Numbered from the stretch's first letter, positions 44,677-55,200 are shown. The stretch: 64,000 nt of DNA from Akkermansiaceae bacterium (GCA_030725745.1 JANRFH010000012.1:1-64000), one strand, 5' to 3'. Numbers and translations: made by a program. The notes: generated from the sequence alone by a model not told the origin.

Positions 44677-45294
44677 TCAGCGTAGGAATTTGAGCACCAC
44701 GATCCCACCGATCAGCAGAAGAGTCCCAGCGATGAAGCACAACTCTAGGTGTCTCTCGATGAAAGGGCGGACACGGTTACCGAAGATGCGGATCAATCCG
44801 GCAACGAGGAAAAACCGGAAGCCTCTACCAATCACCGATGCGCCGATGAGCAGCGGAAGACTGTAATTCGCCATCCCGGAAAAGATCGTGAAGACCTTGT
44901 AGGGAATCGGCGTGATGGCAGCGATGAGGATACCCCAGAAGCCATACGCATCATACCAGCCTTGGATCTTCTCTTGGGTGTGCCCGCTTGCATCGAAAAG
45001 ATTGAGGATAGGGATCGCGACCGTATCTCGCAAACCATAGCCAATTCCCCATCCGGCGATACCGCCCAGAACCGAACCAGCGGTACAAACCAAGGCATAC
45101 TTGAGCCATTTCTCCCGTGCACCGAAGCATAGCGCCAGCAACAAGATATCTGGAGGTATCGGGAAAAAAGAAGACTCTATGAAAGCGATAAAAAATAAGG
45201 CCCACGTCCCAGCCGGATGATCCGCCCATGAGACAGTCCATGCATATAGGCGGCGGATGATGTTTGGCTTCTTGGCCACTGCTTCAGTTGTCAT
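44677..45294 (-). CDS. YqaA/DedA-type VTT membrane protein
   Basis: 205 residues with about five hydrophobic segments. The signature is FIAFIESSFFPIPPDILLLA followed by AAITPIPYKVFTIFSGMANY. VTT-domain proteins act in membrane lipid or ion homeostasis. It is 10 bp downstream of the gpsA stop. Confidence 0.88.
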   Translation of the reverse strand: MTTEAVAKKPNIIRRLYAWTVSWADHPAGTWALFFIAFIESSFFPIPPDILLLALCFGAREKWLKYALVCTAGSVLGGIAGWGIGYGLRDTVAIPILNLFDASGHTQEKIQGWYDAYGFWGILIAAITPIPYKVFTIFSGMANYSLPLLIGASVIGRGFRFFLVAGLIRIFGNRVRPFIERHLELCFIAGTLLLIGGIVVLKFLR

Positions 45295-45304
45295 TTATTG
45301 AAAT

Positions 45305-46306
45305 TCATTCGCTTTCCATCCGTGTATCGCGAGAAAGGAGTTCCATCATCGCCTCAGCGGCGGGTTTGTTTTCATAGAGCATGCTGAAGGCAGCATCGAT
45401 GATCGGAGTCCTCACCCCAGCCTTGCGCGCGGCCTCATGGATGGAGAGCGTATTCGGCACACCCTCAGCCACCATGCCTAGAGCATCGGTCGCTTCAGCA
45501 AGAGTCTTGCCTCTTCCAAGTGCCAGCCCGACCTTGTGGTTACGAGAATGCTCGGAGAAACAGGTCACCAAAAGATCGCCCACCCCCGAGAGACCAGAAA
45601 AAGTTTCCTGCCGCCCACCGAGGGCGACTCCAAGCCGCGTCATCTCCGCCAGCGCTCGGGTGACAAGCGCTGCGGTGGCATTGTCCCCAAGACCTAGCCC
45701 GTGAGCGATACCAGCAGCAATCGCATAGACATTCTTAATCGCACCTCCCAGCTCGATACCCGCCAGATCCGTGCTCGTGTAAGGACGGAAATGCGGCAGG
45801 GTAAATAGATCCTGCAACGCCATTGCCACCCCAGCGTCCGTGCAGCCGATTACCGCACACGCAGCCTGGCCTCTCGCGATTTCCTCCGCGTGGTTAGGCC
45901 CCGAAAGCGCGGCGACTTCATTATCAGGAAGAAGCTCTTTCAGGATTTCACTCATCCTCTCACCAGAGCTGCGCTCGATTCCTTTCGCGCAGGAAAGCAA
46001 GACCGCATCCGGCGAGACTCCAGCTGCTACCAGCTCCTTAGCGCATTGGCGGGTGGCCGCCGTCGGCACCGCAAAAATAATAAGTGGATGCTTTGACGCT
46101 GCGGCTATCTCCGTGCCCGCCACCACGCACTCTGGTAAAATAATATCCGCAAGATACTGGGGGTTGCGGTGCTCAGTATTGATCGTGGCGGCGACTTGTG
46201 CGTCGCGCCCGATGATCACGATCCTTTCGAGCTTCGGGGAAAGGAGCTTGGCGATCGCCGTCCCGAAGGAACCCGATCCGAGGATGGCTGCGCTTTTAAA
46301 ATTCAT
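45305..46306 (-). CDS. gpsA: NAD(P)+-dependent glycerol-3-phosphate dehydrogenase
   Basis: 333 residues. It reduces dihydroxyacetone phosphate to sn-glycerol 3-phosphate for phospholipid synthesis. Nucleotide loop AAILGSGSFGTAIAKLL; catalytic region IELGGAIKNVYAIAAGIAHG with the Lys near residue 190; and LSGPNHAEEIARGQ. It overlaps plsY by 4 bp, matching its metabolic neighbour. Confidence 0.97.
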   Translation of the reverse strand: MNFKSAAILGSGSFGTAIAKLLSPKLERIVIIGRDAQVAATINTEHRNPQYLADIILPECVVAGTEIAAASKHPLIIFAVPTAATRQCAKELVAAGVSPDAVLLSCAKGIERSSGERMSEILKELLPDNEVAALSGPNHAEEIARGQAACAVIGCTDAGVAMALQDLFTLPHFRPYTSTDLAGIELGGAIKNVYAIAAGIAHGLGLGDNATAALVTRALAEMTRLGVALGGRQETFSGLSGVGDLLVTCFSEHSRNHKVGLALGRGKTLAEATDALGMVAEGVPNTLSIHEAARKAGVRTPIIDAAFSMLYENKPAAEAMMELLSRDTRMESE

Positions 46307-47046
46307 GGATCGAGCTTTTCCTGTTTCGCTTTTCCACCCCAGACGAAACGCGATTCCGTGCCGTCACACAGGCGGCGGATATTCGTGCGGTGTTTCCATA
46401 TCGCCATGATGCCGATGAGTAGACTGAGGGCAAATAGCGGTTTATTCCAATCTCCTGCCTCCCACAGGCTGATGCCGTCAGCATTTTTGTGAAACCTCGC
46501 CCCAAGATGGGTAAGGATAGGGAGTGAAGCCGCACCTACCATGCTTGCAACCGCAACGTATCGGGTCACCAACAGCGTGAGGATGAAAATGATGAGAAGT
46601 ATCACAACAGCGGCAGGCATCAGCCCGATCAAGACACCAGCGGAGGTAGCAATCCCCTTCCCACCTTTGAAGCCGATCCAAGGCGAATAGTTATGACCTA
46701 ACACAGCAGCAAGAGCCGTGATGACATGGACAAGCTGCCCCTTGAGCTGCTCGGCAGCGCTCAATTTCAGCGCGAAGGCCTCAGGGAATGGTAGAGGAAT
46801 GGGAATTCCCCGCCCTGTGATTTGCACAAGGTTCACGGCAATCACCACGGGAATGAAGCCTTTCAGCAGATCCAAAAACAAACAGCTCAATCCAAACTTC
46901 TTACCAACAACTCTGAACACATTTGTCGCGCCAATATTTCCCGAACCATGCTGCCGAATATCGATCCCCTTAGCCTTCGCGATGAAAAGACCGAACGGAA
47001 TGGAGCCGAGGAGAAATGCCAGCAGAGGACAGAACCAGAGTTGCAT
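46303..47046 (-). CDS. plsY: Glycerol-3-phosphate acyltransferase PlsY
   Basis: 247 residues with five hydrophobic segments, somewhat longer than the ~200 of most PlsY. The motifs are LGSIPFGLFIAKAKGIDIRQ, HGSGNIGATNVFRVVGK, GFKGGKGIATSAGV and a third near the C-terminus. It acylates glycerol 3-phosphate from acyl phosphate in the membrane, using the product of gpsA downstream (4-bp overlap). Confidence 0.96.
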   Translation of the reverse strand: MQLWFCPLLAFLLGSIPFGLFIAKAKGIDIRQHGSGNIGATNVFRVVGKKFGLSCLFLDLLKGFIPVVIAVNLVQITGRGIPIPLPFPEAFALKLSAAEQLKGQLVHVITALAAVLGHNYSPWIGFKGGKGIATSAGVLIGLMPAAVVILLIIFILTLLVTRYVAVASMVGAASLPILTHLGARFHKNADGISLWEAGDWNKPLFALSLLIGIMAIWKHRTNIRRLCDGTESRFVWGGKAKQEKLDP

Positions 47047-47067
47047 GTGTGTAGTGGTGAAAATCCC

Positions 47068-47700
47068 TTACTCGACGGTGATGCTTTTGATGAGCACCGG
47101 CTCAGTCGGAATGTCATCAGAGGGAAGCTCCATCTTCTCTCCAGTCTCCGGATGAAGCATCACGATACTGTCGGACTTGGTTTCGACTTCCTTGATCTTG
47201 TTCACTACATCCATACCCTCGACCACTTTGCCGAAGACCGCATAGCCACCATTATTTGGGAAATCCAACATCTTGTTATCCCCCACATTAATGAAAAACT
47301 GCGCAGTCGCGCTATCTGGATCCGCTGTCCTAGCCATTGCAATACTTCCGATCTCATTCGACAGGCCATTGCGGCCTTCGTTTTTGATTCCATCTCCAGT
47401 CGGCTTTTCAACAAGAGCATTTTCCTTTAGCGCAAAGCCACCGCCCTGGATCATGAATCCGTTAATCACTCTGTGGAAAACTGTCCCGGAGTAGTGGCCA
47501 TCCTTCACGTATTTGAGGAAATTTCCCACAGTGACCGGCGCTTTCTCCGCATTCAACTCGATCACAACATCACCCATGCTCGTCACCATCTTGACGCGAA
47601 CTGGTGCTGCGGCCTCAGCATCGCTGGAGGCCTCTTCGGATTTGCAGGCACTAATAAGTGCGAGACCAAGCATTGCGATTGTTGTGAAATATTTTTTCAT
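47068..47700 (-). CDS. Cyclophilin-type peptidyl-prolyl isomerase, lipoprotein
   Basis: 210 residues. The N-terminus MLGLALISACKSEEASS is a lipoprotein signal with the lipobox LISAC. The cyclophilin core follows: VVIELNAEKAPVTVGNFLKY, VFHRVINGFMIQGGG and ATAQFFINVGDN. An extended periplasmic foldase is expected. Next upstream on the same strand is the small lipoprotein at 47822. Confidence 0.92.
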   Translation of the reverse strand: MKKYFTTIAMLGLALISACKSEEASSDAEAAAPVRVKMVTSMGDVVIELNAEKAPVTVGNFLKYVKDGHYSGTVFHRVINGFMIQGGGFALKENALVEKPTGDGIKNEGRNGLSNEIGSIAMARTADPDSATAQFFINVGDNKMLDFPNNGGYAVFGKVVEGMDVVNKIKEVETKSDSIVMLHPETGEKMELPSDDIPTEPVLIKSITVE

Positions 47701-47821
47701 CGGGACGGCAGGATTAGGTGGCTAGCCGCGTATTGCAAGCGGACTCCGACTTCCGAAAAAATTCATCTGGTGGCGTGATGCAAGTCAGCACACGCACCTT
47801 CATAGATCCCGGCATGTCACC

Positions 47822-48001
47822 TCAGTAAACAGGCGCCCCATACTCATATTCTTGGTCAGCGGTGTCTCCGCCACCAGAATTGGCCTCTTGGATTTTACGC
47901 ACTGACCAACTGGACAAAGCCTTGGTATCACGCCAGACACCGATGGTGGTATTGCATGAAACCAAGCCAAAAACCGTAGCCAGCAAAAGAAGCTTTTTCA
48001 T
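47822..48001 (-). CDS. Entericidin-like small lipoprotein
   Basis: 59 residues from MKKLLLLATVFGLVSCNTTI. The lipobox LVSC is followed by NTTIGVWRDTK, similar to entericidin (EcnA/EcnB-type) lipoproteins, then an acidic tail ending EYEYGAPVY. Function in this group is unknown. It is preceded by a strong hairpin at 48034. Confidence 0.65.
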   Translation of the reverse strand: MKKLLLLATVFGLVSCNTTIGVWRDTKALSSWSVRKIQEANSGGGDTADQEYEYGAPVY

Positions 48002-48033
48002 GGGAAGTAGTGTAAACCATGAAAATAAGTTAA

Positions 48034-48062
48034 GCAACCTTGATTTTCAAGGTTGCCTTTTT
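48034..48062. terminator. Terminator hairpin between pseudopilin and small lipoprotein genes
   Basis: A perfect 10-bp stem GCAACCTTGA/TCAAGGTTGC with a 3-base loop. CTTTTT follows it on the plus strand and a looser T-rich tract on the minus strand. It lies 22 bp beyond the pseudopilin stop, which reads leftward. Confidence 0.75.
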
Positions 48063-48077
48063 CTTGATAAGCCAGGC

Positions 48078-48680
48078 TTACCAGCTCTTGACCAAGGTAC
48101 TGACCGTCGCACTACTCGGCTCATCAACATCGACGCCAAGGCTGTAAACAGCACATTTTTTACCGTTAAGTTTTACTGCTGTGCCTGTTTGCTTGGTGGT
48201 GAAGTCAAGCCTGTCGTCATAGTTGTAATCCATCCAGATATAGAAGGCTCCTCCCCACGAATCATACATTCCTAGGACTGCGTCACCGTTGGATGAATAG
48301 ATGATGCCACCTCTATCTCTTTTGCCTTCTTTATTATTCAGAAAACGAATCTTGCGGGGATTCTGCACATCATCGCTAGTGCTATCCTCGATCGCTGCCA
48401 GAATCTCCAATAAGCCGACTCCGTCTCCAGTCGAATCCAGGTCAACATCTTTATCGTTAGTGCCTGGATCAGGGAGCGCCGAATATTCGGCATAGAACTG
48501 CTCTACAGCTGTAGTGATCGATACTGCACCAGCCTGAGAGGAAACTTTTTTCGCTTTATTCAGTGCGGCGTTTCCACCGGCAAATCCTGCTGCAGCAAGA
48601 ATCGCGATGATAGTGATGACGACGAGCAGCTCGACGAGAGTGAAGCCGTTGGTGGTATTTTTATTTTGTGGAGTTTTCAT
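48078..48680 (-). CDS. Type II secretion/type IV pilin-like pseudopilin, GspG-like
   Basis: 200 residues. The prepilin cleavage and N-methylation site is NTTNGFTLVELLVVITIIAI, followed by the hydrophobic pilin helix and a mixed C-terminal domain with WGGAFYIWMDYNYDDRLDF, which resembles the C-terminal region of GspG. No other secretion gene is adjacent, a common situation for single pseudopilins in this phylum. Confidence 0.88.
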   Translation of the reverse strand: MKTPQNKNTTNGFTLVELLVVITIIAILAAAGFAGGNAALNKAKKVSSQAGAVSITTAVEQFYAEYSALPDPGTNDKDVDLDSTGDGVGLLEILAAIEDSTSDDVQNPRKIRFLNNKEGKRDRGGIIYSSNGDAVLGMYDSWGGAFYIWMDYNYDDRLDFTTKQTGTAVKLNGKKCAVYSLGVDVDEPSSATVSTLVKSW

Positions 48681-48788
48681 TGAGTTGGAAAATGGGGATT
48701 TGAGCTATGGATGAGAAGCACAAAAAGCATGGACAACGTATTTACCTAAACTTTCATCACGCCGATTGCAAATCATTTCGGGGGCGGG

Positions 48789-49784
48789 TCATTTGGATTG
48801 CTCAAGCATCCTCAGAAGCGGCAGTTCAGCCCTTTTTCGGATCTCTTCGTCCATTTCCACGCGGGGCTCGAGATCGCGCAGGCAGTTGCGGAGCTTCTCA
48901 AGGGTATTCATTTTCATGTAACGGCAGTCCGCGCATGCGCAACGGTCGGTGGGGCCGGGTATGAGATTCTTGTCAGGTGCCTCCTTGCGCAGGCGGTTTA
49001 GCATGCCGCTCTCCGTCACTACAATGATGTCCTTGACCGGTGCGTTCTTGCAGAAATCCACCATCTTTTCGGTAGAGCAGACCTCATCAGCAAGCAATCT
49101 GACCGCCTGCGTGCACTCGGGGTGCGCCACCACTAGAGCATCCGGATACTCCTGCTTAATCTTGTTGATCGAGTCCCGCGTAAATTCCACGTGGACATAG
49201 CAGTTGCCTTTCCAGAGATCCATCTTGCGCCCGGTTTGCTCCATCACCCAGGCACCGAGGTTTTCATCTGGCACGAAAAGGATGGGGCGATCCGCGGGAG
49301 CAAGGTTGACGATTTTCACGGCATTCCCCGAGGTGCAGATCACGTCGCAAAGCGCCTTCACCCCGCCCGAGCAATTGATGTAGGCGATGACGTAGTAGTT
49401 CTTCTCCGCATTTTCCTTGATAAATGCTTCAAGCTGATCCGCTGGGCAGGATTGCTCCAGCGAGCAGCCAGCATCCTTGTCAGGCAATACCACAATTTTC
49501 GAAGGATTCACGATCTTCGCCGTCTCCGCCATGAAATGCACACCGCAGAACACGATGACTTCGGCGTCCGTCGCTTTCGCCTGATAAGCGAGGCCTAGCG
49601 AGTCCCCCACGTAGTCGGCGATATCTTGGATATCTCCGGTCTGATAGTTGTGGGCGAGAATGATCGCGTTTCGAGTACGCTTGAGTTCGAGGATTTCCTC
49701 ATTCAGATCCAGTGCGGCTTGCATGTTGGCAATCTTCCCGTCTAACGGCGTCGTTGCAAGAGCCAATCGGTTCTTAGCCCGCAA
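48789..49784 (-). CDS. nadA: Quinolinate synthase
   Basis: 331 residues if the TTG at 49784 is used; an ATG at 49724 gives 311. The TTG start reads into APLDGKIANMQAALDL-type sequence and overlaps the bactofilin stop by 11 bp. It makes quinolinate from iminoaspartate and dihydroxyacetone phosphate for NAD. The [4Fe-4S] Cys lie in FCGVHFMAETA, INCSGGVKALCD with VICTSGN, and DRCACADCRYMK. Motif AHNYQTGDIQDIADYVGDS is also present. No nadB is seen nearby. Confidence 0.95.
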   Translation of the reverse strand: MRAKNRLALATTPLDGKIANMQAALDLNEEILELKRTRNAIILAHNYQTGDIQDIADYVGDSLGLAYQAKATDAEVIVFCGVHFMAETAKIVNPSKIVVLPDKDAGCSLEQSCPADQLEAFIKENAEKNYYVIAYINCSGGVKALCDVICTSGNAVKIVNLAPADRPILFVPDENLGAWVMEQTGRKMDLWKGNCYVHVEFTRDSINKIKQEYPDALVVAHPECTQAVRLLADEVCSTEKMVDFCKNAPVKDIIVVTESGMLNRLRKEAPDKNLIPGPTDRCACADCRYMKMNTLEKLRNCLRDLEPRVEMDEEIRKRAELPLLRMLEQSK

Positions 49785-50595
49785 TCTGTGGCTGAACGAC
49801 TTCCATCAGCCCGGTATGCTTCGCCCCGGCTTTGACGATGAGCCCTCCGGCACGCGCAAGTCCCTGAAGGTGCGCCTTCTTTTCGAGGGTGATTGTGCCC
49901 GAGCAAGTCAGCTGCGCTTTCACATGTCCATCAAGATAGGCTCTTTCGGCATAAACCTCGCCTTGGAATTCCACTTCAGCCCCGCGTTCAACGCGCAATT
50001 CGCGGCAGCGCATATTTCCGATAATTTTCCCGTGACTCCTAATCCTTAAGACGCCGGAGCAATCTACCGCAGCTGCAAGCTTTCCTAGGATCGTCAAGTC
50101 ATGGCACTGCACGTGCACACCGATGATTGATCCAGTCTTCCCTACGTTTACGTTCCCGCGAGTCTGGATGCGCCTGCGCCAAGCCTGATTGATTTCATAA
50201 TCCCTCAGGCTGATGTGTCCCCCACATTTTCTGCACTGGGTGGACTGCGCTTCTGAAGAAACCTCGAAGGGAAACTTGCAGTGATAGCAGTTGATGCCGC
50301 GCATCACTGGTGCCTTTTCAAAAAGCCTCCTCAAGAATCCCCTTCCGGAGGCATCACGCGAATCAGTTTTCTTCGGTGCCCGCGATCCGGTCGAAGCATG
50401 CTGAAGCGGTGGCTTCGAGGCGCTGGAAAGACGGGTCGCGTGTTTCGGGCGCACCACTGGCTTACCGTCCCGAATGTTCATGTGATTCCCACAAGAACGA
50501 CAGAGCGTTGATACGACCAGCGACGGTTCGTATTGTTGGTTCTGGCATTTCGGGCAAATAAGCTCGATCTGCCGCCCTTTCGGTTCGGCTCCCAT
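49774..50595 (-). CDS. Bactofilin-like protein with two zinc ribbons
   Basis: 273 residues. Residues 14-35 (CPKC...CRSC) and 103-124 (CYHC...CRKC) each form a CxxC-x14-CxxC zinc ribbon. Residues about 140-265 are a bactofilin-like beta-helix, e.g. LTILGKLAAAVDCSGVLRIR and QGEVYAERAYLDGHVKAQLT. Bactofilins polymerise without nucleotide and shape the cell or anchor other proteins. The zinc ribbons imply an additional partner or nucleic acid contact. It is downstream of a plain bactofilin and overlaps nadA by 11 bp. Confidence 0.8.
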   Translation of the reverse strand: MGAEPKGRQIELICPKCQNQQYEPSLVVSTLCRSCGNHMNIRDGKPVVRPKHATRLSSASKPPLQHASTGSRAPKKTDSRDASGRGFLRRLFEKAPVMRGINCYHCKFPFEVSSEAQSTQCRKCGGHISLRDYEINQAWRRRIQTRGNVNVGKTGSIIGVHVQCHDLTILGKLAAAVDCSGVLRIRSHGKIIGNMRCRELRVERGAEVEFQGEVYAERAYLDGHVKAQLTCSGTITLEKKAHLQGLARAGGLIVKAGAKHTGLMEVVQPQIAG

Positions 50596-50636
50596 GATAT
50601 CAGTGATTTAGGGAAAAAGAGACCCTCGGAGAGACC

Positions 50637-51197
50637 TCATTGACCGGACATCGCCGGCTTAGAAGCGCTCTCGCCCGGCTTAGTGTCGGAAGCCGATCCC
50701 TGTGAAGGGGTGCCAACCGTGGATTTACCAACGAATATGGCTCCTGCTTCGATAGTGAGTGTTTTAGCCTTGATGTCGCCAACAACTTCAGCACTGGACT
50801 TAAGCTCAGCGCGATCAGTTGCGATCATGTTGCCATGCACCTTGCCGTAAATGATGATTGTGCCAGTCTTGATCTCTGCCTTGATGCGAGCGTTTTCACC
50901 GACAGTTAGGTTCCCAGAGGATTGGATTTCTCCTTCGATCTTACCGTCAACGATAAGGTCGTGCTGAAATTTCACGATACCCTTAATCTCCACATCAGAA
51001 GAAAGGACGTTGCGGGTGTTGCCGCCGGAAGATGGCTTCTGTGAGCTTGGAGAACTCGACGGACTCGGAGATGACGATGACGAGGGCGCTGATTCTCTAG
51101 CCGGGGTAGAGGATGACTGAGATGCACGCTCTTCTGAATCCGTCAGCGATGGCTTCTGCGATTCACTTCCTTCTTGGCCGATGACTTTCTTAAACAC
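50637..51197 (-). CDS. Bactofilin (polymer-forming cytoskeletal protein)
   Basis: 186 residues from a GTG at 51197 (VFKKVIGQEGSESQKPS). A Ser/Pro-rich disordered N-terminus of ~65 residues precedes the bactofilin core (VEIKGIVKFQHDLIVDGKIE followed by GEIQSSGNLTVGENARIKAEI) and a Ser/Thr-rich C-terminus. The core repeats predict a right-handed beta-helix. Partner gene 50595 follows at 41 bp, so the two may co-assemble. Confidence 0.85.
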   Translation of the reverse strand: MFKKVIGQEGSESQKPSLTDSEERASQSSSTPARESAPSSSSSPSPSSSPSSQKPSSGGNTRNVLSSDVEIKGIVKFQHDLIVDGKIEGEIQSSGNLTVGENARIKAEIKTGTIIIYGKVHGNMIATDRAELKSSAEVVGDIKAKTLTIEAGAIFVGKSTVGTPSQGSASDTKPGESASKPAMSGQ

Positions 51198-51245
51198 AGG
51201 AAAAAACTAAGGTTCGGGGTTGTAGTATGTCAATGCGATTTGGAC

Positions 51246-52067
51246 TTATTCCTCAGTAGGCGCTTCTTCAGGAAGCAAAGGATTGTCCCCGGCTGCACCG
51301 CCAAGACCGTTCACTGCATCGATCAGATCATCCATCGTTGCATCCCCTTCGGGCACTACGATTTCTTCATCGCCACCGAAGTTAGTCTCCGGCACCACAA
51401 TTTTCTCAGCAATCTCCTTCGGAGCTTCCGCCTTCATCAGCAGCAAACGCATCGTCGCGATCTGGATGAAAGGGCTGCCTGGATAATCCCGCTCGACAGC
51501 CGAATAGGCGACCTTCGCAGCCTCCTCGTCCTCTTTAGCCAGCGCGATATCACCGAGAGAAACCCATGCATACGGAGCGATGTATGTAGCCTCAGGGTTC
51601 TCCGTGATCGCTTCGAAAATAGCCTTCGCTTCGTCCGTTTTCCCTTGTGCCAGAAGCTTCGCGCCGAGGCTCGCCTGCGCACTAGGCTTTGCAGGGCTAT
51701 CGGAATCCGAGTCAACCAGTGACTTCAATGTAGCGATCGCATCATCCTGCTGACCGTCTTCCCACTGCTTTTCCGCTACAAGAATCTTCGCGCTGTCAGC
51801 AGCCGCCGTCCCTTCATGCTCAGCCAAGACTTTTTGCAGTTCGGATAGCTCATCCCCATCTGTCAAAAGAGCTCCCGCCGTCTCCTCAGCGCTCTGATTG
51901 ATGCCATCCACGATGACATAAGCCACCGCTCCAAGCGCCAAGATCACCGCCAGAAAGATCAGTTTCATCTGGTGCTTATCGAGGAATACCTCCAGTGCCG
52001 GGGGTTCTTGAGAAATTTCTCCGAGCGGCCCTGCGCCCGGGGTTTTGAGTGATTGATCTTCTGCCAT
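51246..52067 (-). CDS. Membrane-anchored TPR-like protein
   Basis: 273 residues from MAEDQSLKTPGAGPLGEISQ. One membrane segment (LIFLAVILALGAVAYVIVDG) is followed by an Ala-rich helical C-terminus with TPR-like stretches such as GAKLLAQGKTDEAKAIFEAI and AWVSLGDIALAKEDEEAAKV, resembling YfgM-type proteins. It ends in an acidic Pro/Glu tail. First gene of the bactofilin-nadA group, divergent from dnaE. Confidence 0.75.
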   Translation of the reverse strand: MAEDQSLKTPGAGPLGEISQEPPALEVFLDKHQMKLIFLAVILALGAVAYVIVDGINQSAEETAGALLTDGDELSELQKVLAEHEGTAAADSAKILVAEKQWEDGQQDDAIATLKSLVDSDSDSPAKPSAQASLGAKLLAQGKTDEAKAIFEAITENPEATYIAPYAWVSLGDIALAKEDEEAAKVAYSAVERDYPGSPFIQIATMRLLLMKAEAPKEIAEKIVVPETNFGGDEEIVVPEGDATMDDLIDAVNGLGGAAGDNPLLPEEAPTEE

Positions 52068-52206
52068 GACTTTTTTCGCCCTCGGGCGGACGCACATGCA
52101 AGCCACCCCCGCACACTAAATCAACCGCTTTCTTCCATTCACCCCCCGATTCCCTCCTCTGCCCTCTCGACATCCCCCGCCCGCCCATCAAGAATCACCC
52201 CGCCGC

Positions 52207-55200
52207 ATGTCAGACTCCTTCGTCCACCTCCACCTCCACACCGCCTACTCCCTTCTCGACGGAATGATCCGCACCAAGGAGCTCGCCGCCCGCGCTGCTG
52301 AGCTTGGCATGCCCGCCGTCGCCATGACTGACCATGGCAATCTCTACGGCGCCATCGACTTCTACCAGAAATGCAAGAAAGCCGGAGTGAAGCCCATCCT
52401 CGGCTGCGAAATCTACCTCGCCCCTTTTGGCGCACGCGGCGCGGACGATAAAAAGAAAATCCCCAACCGCAAAAACGCCACCCACCTCACCCTCCTCGCG
52501 GAGACCAACGAAGGTTGGCAAAACCTCTCCAAGCTCACCTCCATCGGCCACCTCGAGGGCATGTATAATGGGAAACCCCGCGTCGACCGGGAAACCCTCC
52601 GCGCCCATTCCAAAGGCATCATCTGCCTCTCCGGCTGCATCTCCGGCCCCGTCAATGAATGGCTCCGCCAAGACGATCAGATAAAAGCCCTCGAAACCCT
52701 CACCGAGCTGCGCGACATCTACGGCAAGGACAACCTCTTCGTCGAGCTCCACAACCACGGCCTGGAAATGCAGCTCAAAGTCCTCCCCCAGCTCGTCTCC
52801 CTTGCGGAAAAACTCGACCTCCCCGTCGTTGCCGCAAACGACGTCCATTTCCTCCACCGCACCGATCACGAGGCGCACGATGTCATGATCTGCATCGGCA
52901 CCGGCTCCATGGTCATCGATGAAAATCGCATGCGCTACACCCCGGAAGTCCATTTCAAGACCGCCGAGGAAATGCGCGAGATTTTCAAAGACATCCCCCA
53001 CGCCTGCGACAACACCCTCGTCATCGCCGACCGCTGCAACGTCGAAATCAAACTCGACTCCACCTCTTCGGAAAAATACCCGCAGTTCCCCACCCCGGAC
53101 GGCTCCCCGCGCGAGGAATACATCATGAAGCTCTGCCAAGAAGGTGTGCTCAAACACTACGGCGCGGAAAAAGCCGCCTCCGCCGAAGTCCAGGATAGAC
53201 TCAAATACGAAGTCGACACCATCAACTCCCTCGGCTTCGCCTCCTACTTCCTCATCACCGCCGACTTCATCCAGTGGGCGCGCGACAACGACATCCCCGT
53301 CGGCCCCGGCCGTGGCTCCGCCGCCGGCTCGCTCGCCTCCTACGCCATGGGTATCACCAATATCTGCCCCCTCCAGTTCGGCCTCCTCTTCGAGCGATTC
53401 CTCAACCCCGAGCGCGTCTCCCCTCCCGACGTCGATATCGACTTCTGCCAGTCACGCCGCGCCGAAGTCATCCAATACGTCCGCGAAAAATACGGCGAGA
53501 AATCCGTTTCCCACATCATCACCTACGGAAAAATGGCGGCGAAATCCGTCATCCGCGATGTCTCCCGCGTCATGGGCGTCTCCTACGGCGAGGCCGATAA
53601 AATTGCCAAAATGATCGAGGCGAAACCCGGCGTCACCCTCAAGTCCGAGTGGGATTCCAAGGAAGAACTCCGCGAACTCATCGAATCCTCCTCCACCTAC
53701 AAGGAACTCTGGAGCTACGCCCTCCGCCTCGAAGGCATCAACCGCAACGTCGGCATCCACGCCGCCGGAGTCGTCATCGGAGACCGCCCGCTCGATGAAC
53801 ACGTCCCCCTCACACGCGGCAACGAAGGCGAAGTCGTCACCCAATACGACATGGGAGCTATCACCGAAGTCGGCCTCCTGAAAATGGATTTCCTCGGACT
53901 GAAAAACCTCACCGTCATTCACGACGCCGTCGGCCACATCCGCAAGCACACCCCGGACTTCGATATCGAAAAAGTCCCCCTCCACGATCAGCCCACCTTC
54001 GACATGCTCAACCGTGGCGATACCATGGGCGTCTTCCAGCTGGAGTCCGGCGGCATGGTCGAGACCTGCAAGAAGTACGAGATCCGTAGTATTGATGACA
54101 TCATCGACCTTATCGCCGTCTATCGCCCCGGAGCCATGCAGTTCATCGACCAGATGCTCGATGTAAAGAAAGGCAAGAAAGCCTTCTACGAGCACCCCCT
54201 CATGGAGCAGATCTGCGGCAACACCTACGGCGTCATGATCTACCAGGAGCAGGTGCAGAACGCCGCCAAAGTCCTCGCCGGATACACCCTCGGCGGCGCC
54301 GACCTCCTGCGCCGCGCCATGGGTAAAAAGGACGTCGAGAAGATGGCCAAGGAACGCATCAAGTTCATCGAGGGAGCCAAGAAGCACAACGACATCGGCG
54401 AAAAACTCGCCAACACCATCTTCGACAAGATCAACGCCTTCGCCGGCTACGGATTCAACAAATCCCACTCCGCCTGCTACGGCCACATCTCCTACTGGAC
54501 TGCCTACCTCAAGGCAAACCACCCCGTCGAGTTCCTCGCCGCCCTCCTTTCCAATGAGGTCAACAACACCGACAAGATCACCGTCTTCGTCGCCGAGTGC
54601 CACAAGATGCACATCGAGATCCTCCCGCCGAACCTCAACAAATCCCAGCTCCGCTTCGTCCCCGAGAAACTCGAATCCGGTGCCATGGCCGTGCGCTACG
54701 GCCTCGCCGCCATCAAGAACTGCGGGGAAGCCGCCATGGCCACCGCCATCAGAGAGCGCACCGAAAACGGAAACTACACCTCCCTAGAAGACTTCTCCTC
54801 CCGCCTCGATTCCAAAGTCATCAACAAACGAATCCTCGAGAACCTCGTCAAAGCCGGTGCCCTCGATTGGACAGGGGAAAACCGCGCCTCCATGTTCATC
54901 CGCCTTGAGCAAGTCGTCGCCTCCGCCTCATCTGCCCAGCGCGACAAAGCCTCCGGCCAGTCCTCCCTCTTCGATGCCATGGACTTCGCCCCCCCAGCCG
55001 CCACCAAAGACTCACCTACCATAAACGCCGTAGAAGAATGGTCAAAGGACGAACGCCTCGCCCACGAGAAGGAACTGCTCGGCTTCTACGTCACCGGCCA
55101 CCCGCTCGATAAATACCGGGGCATCCTCGACAGCGACAAATACAATCGCATCGGCCTCATCGAGGAAATCGAACTCACCGACCCCCGCGCCCGCTACCCC

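Noticed and set aside
52210..53157. Long reverse frame opposite the start of dnaE
   Set aside because: Mirror frame of a strongly conserved dnaE; composition is low complexity and acidic with no family resemblance.
53452..54612. 386-codon reverse frame opposite dnaE
   Set aside because: Same reason: a shadow of dnaE on the opposite strand caused by GC-biased third positions.
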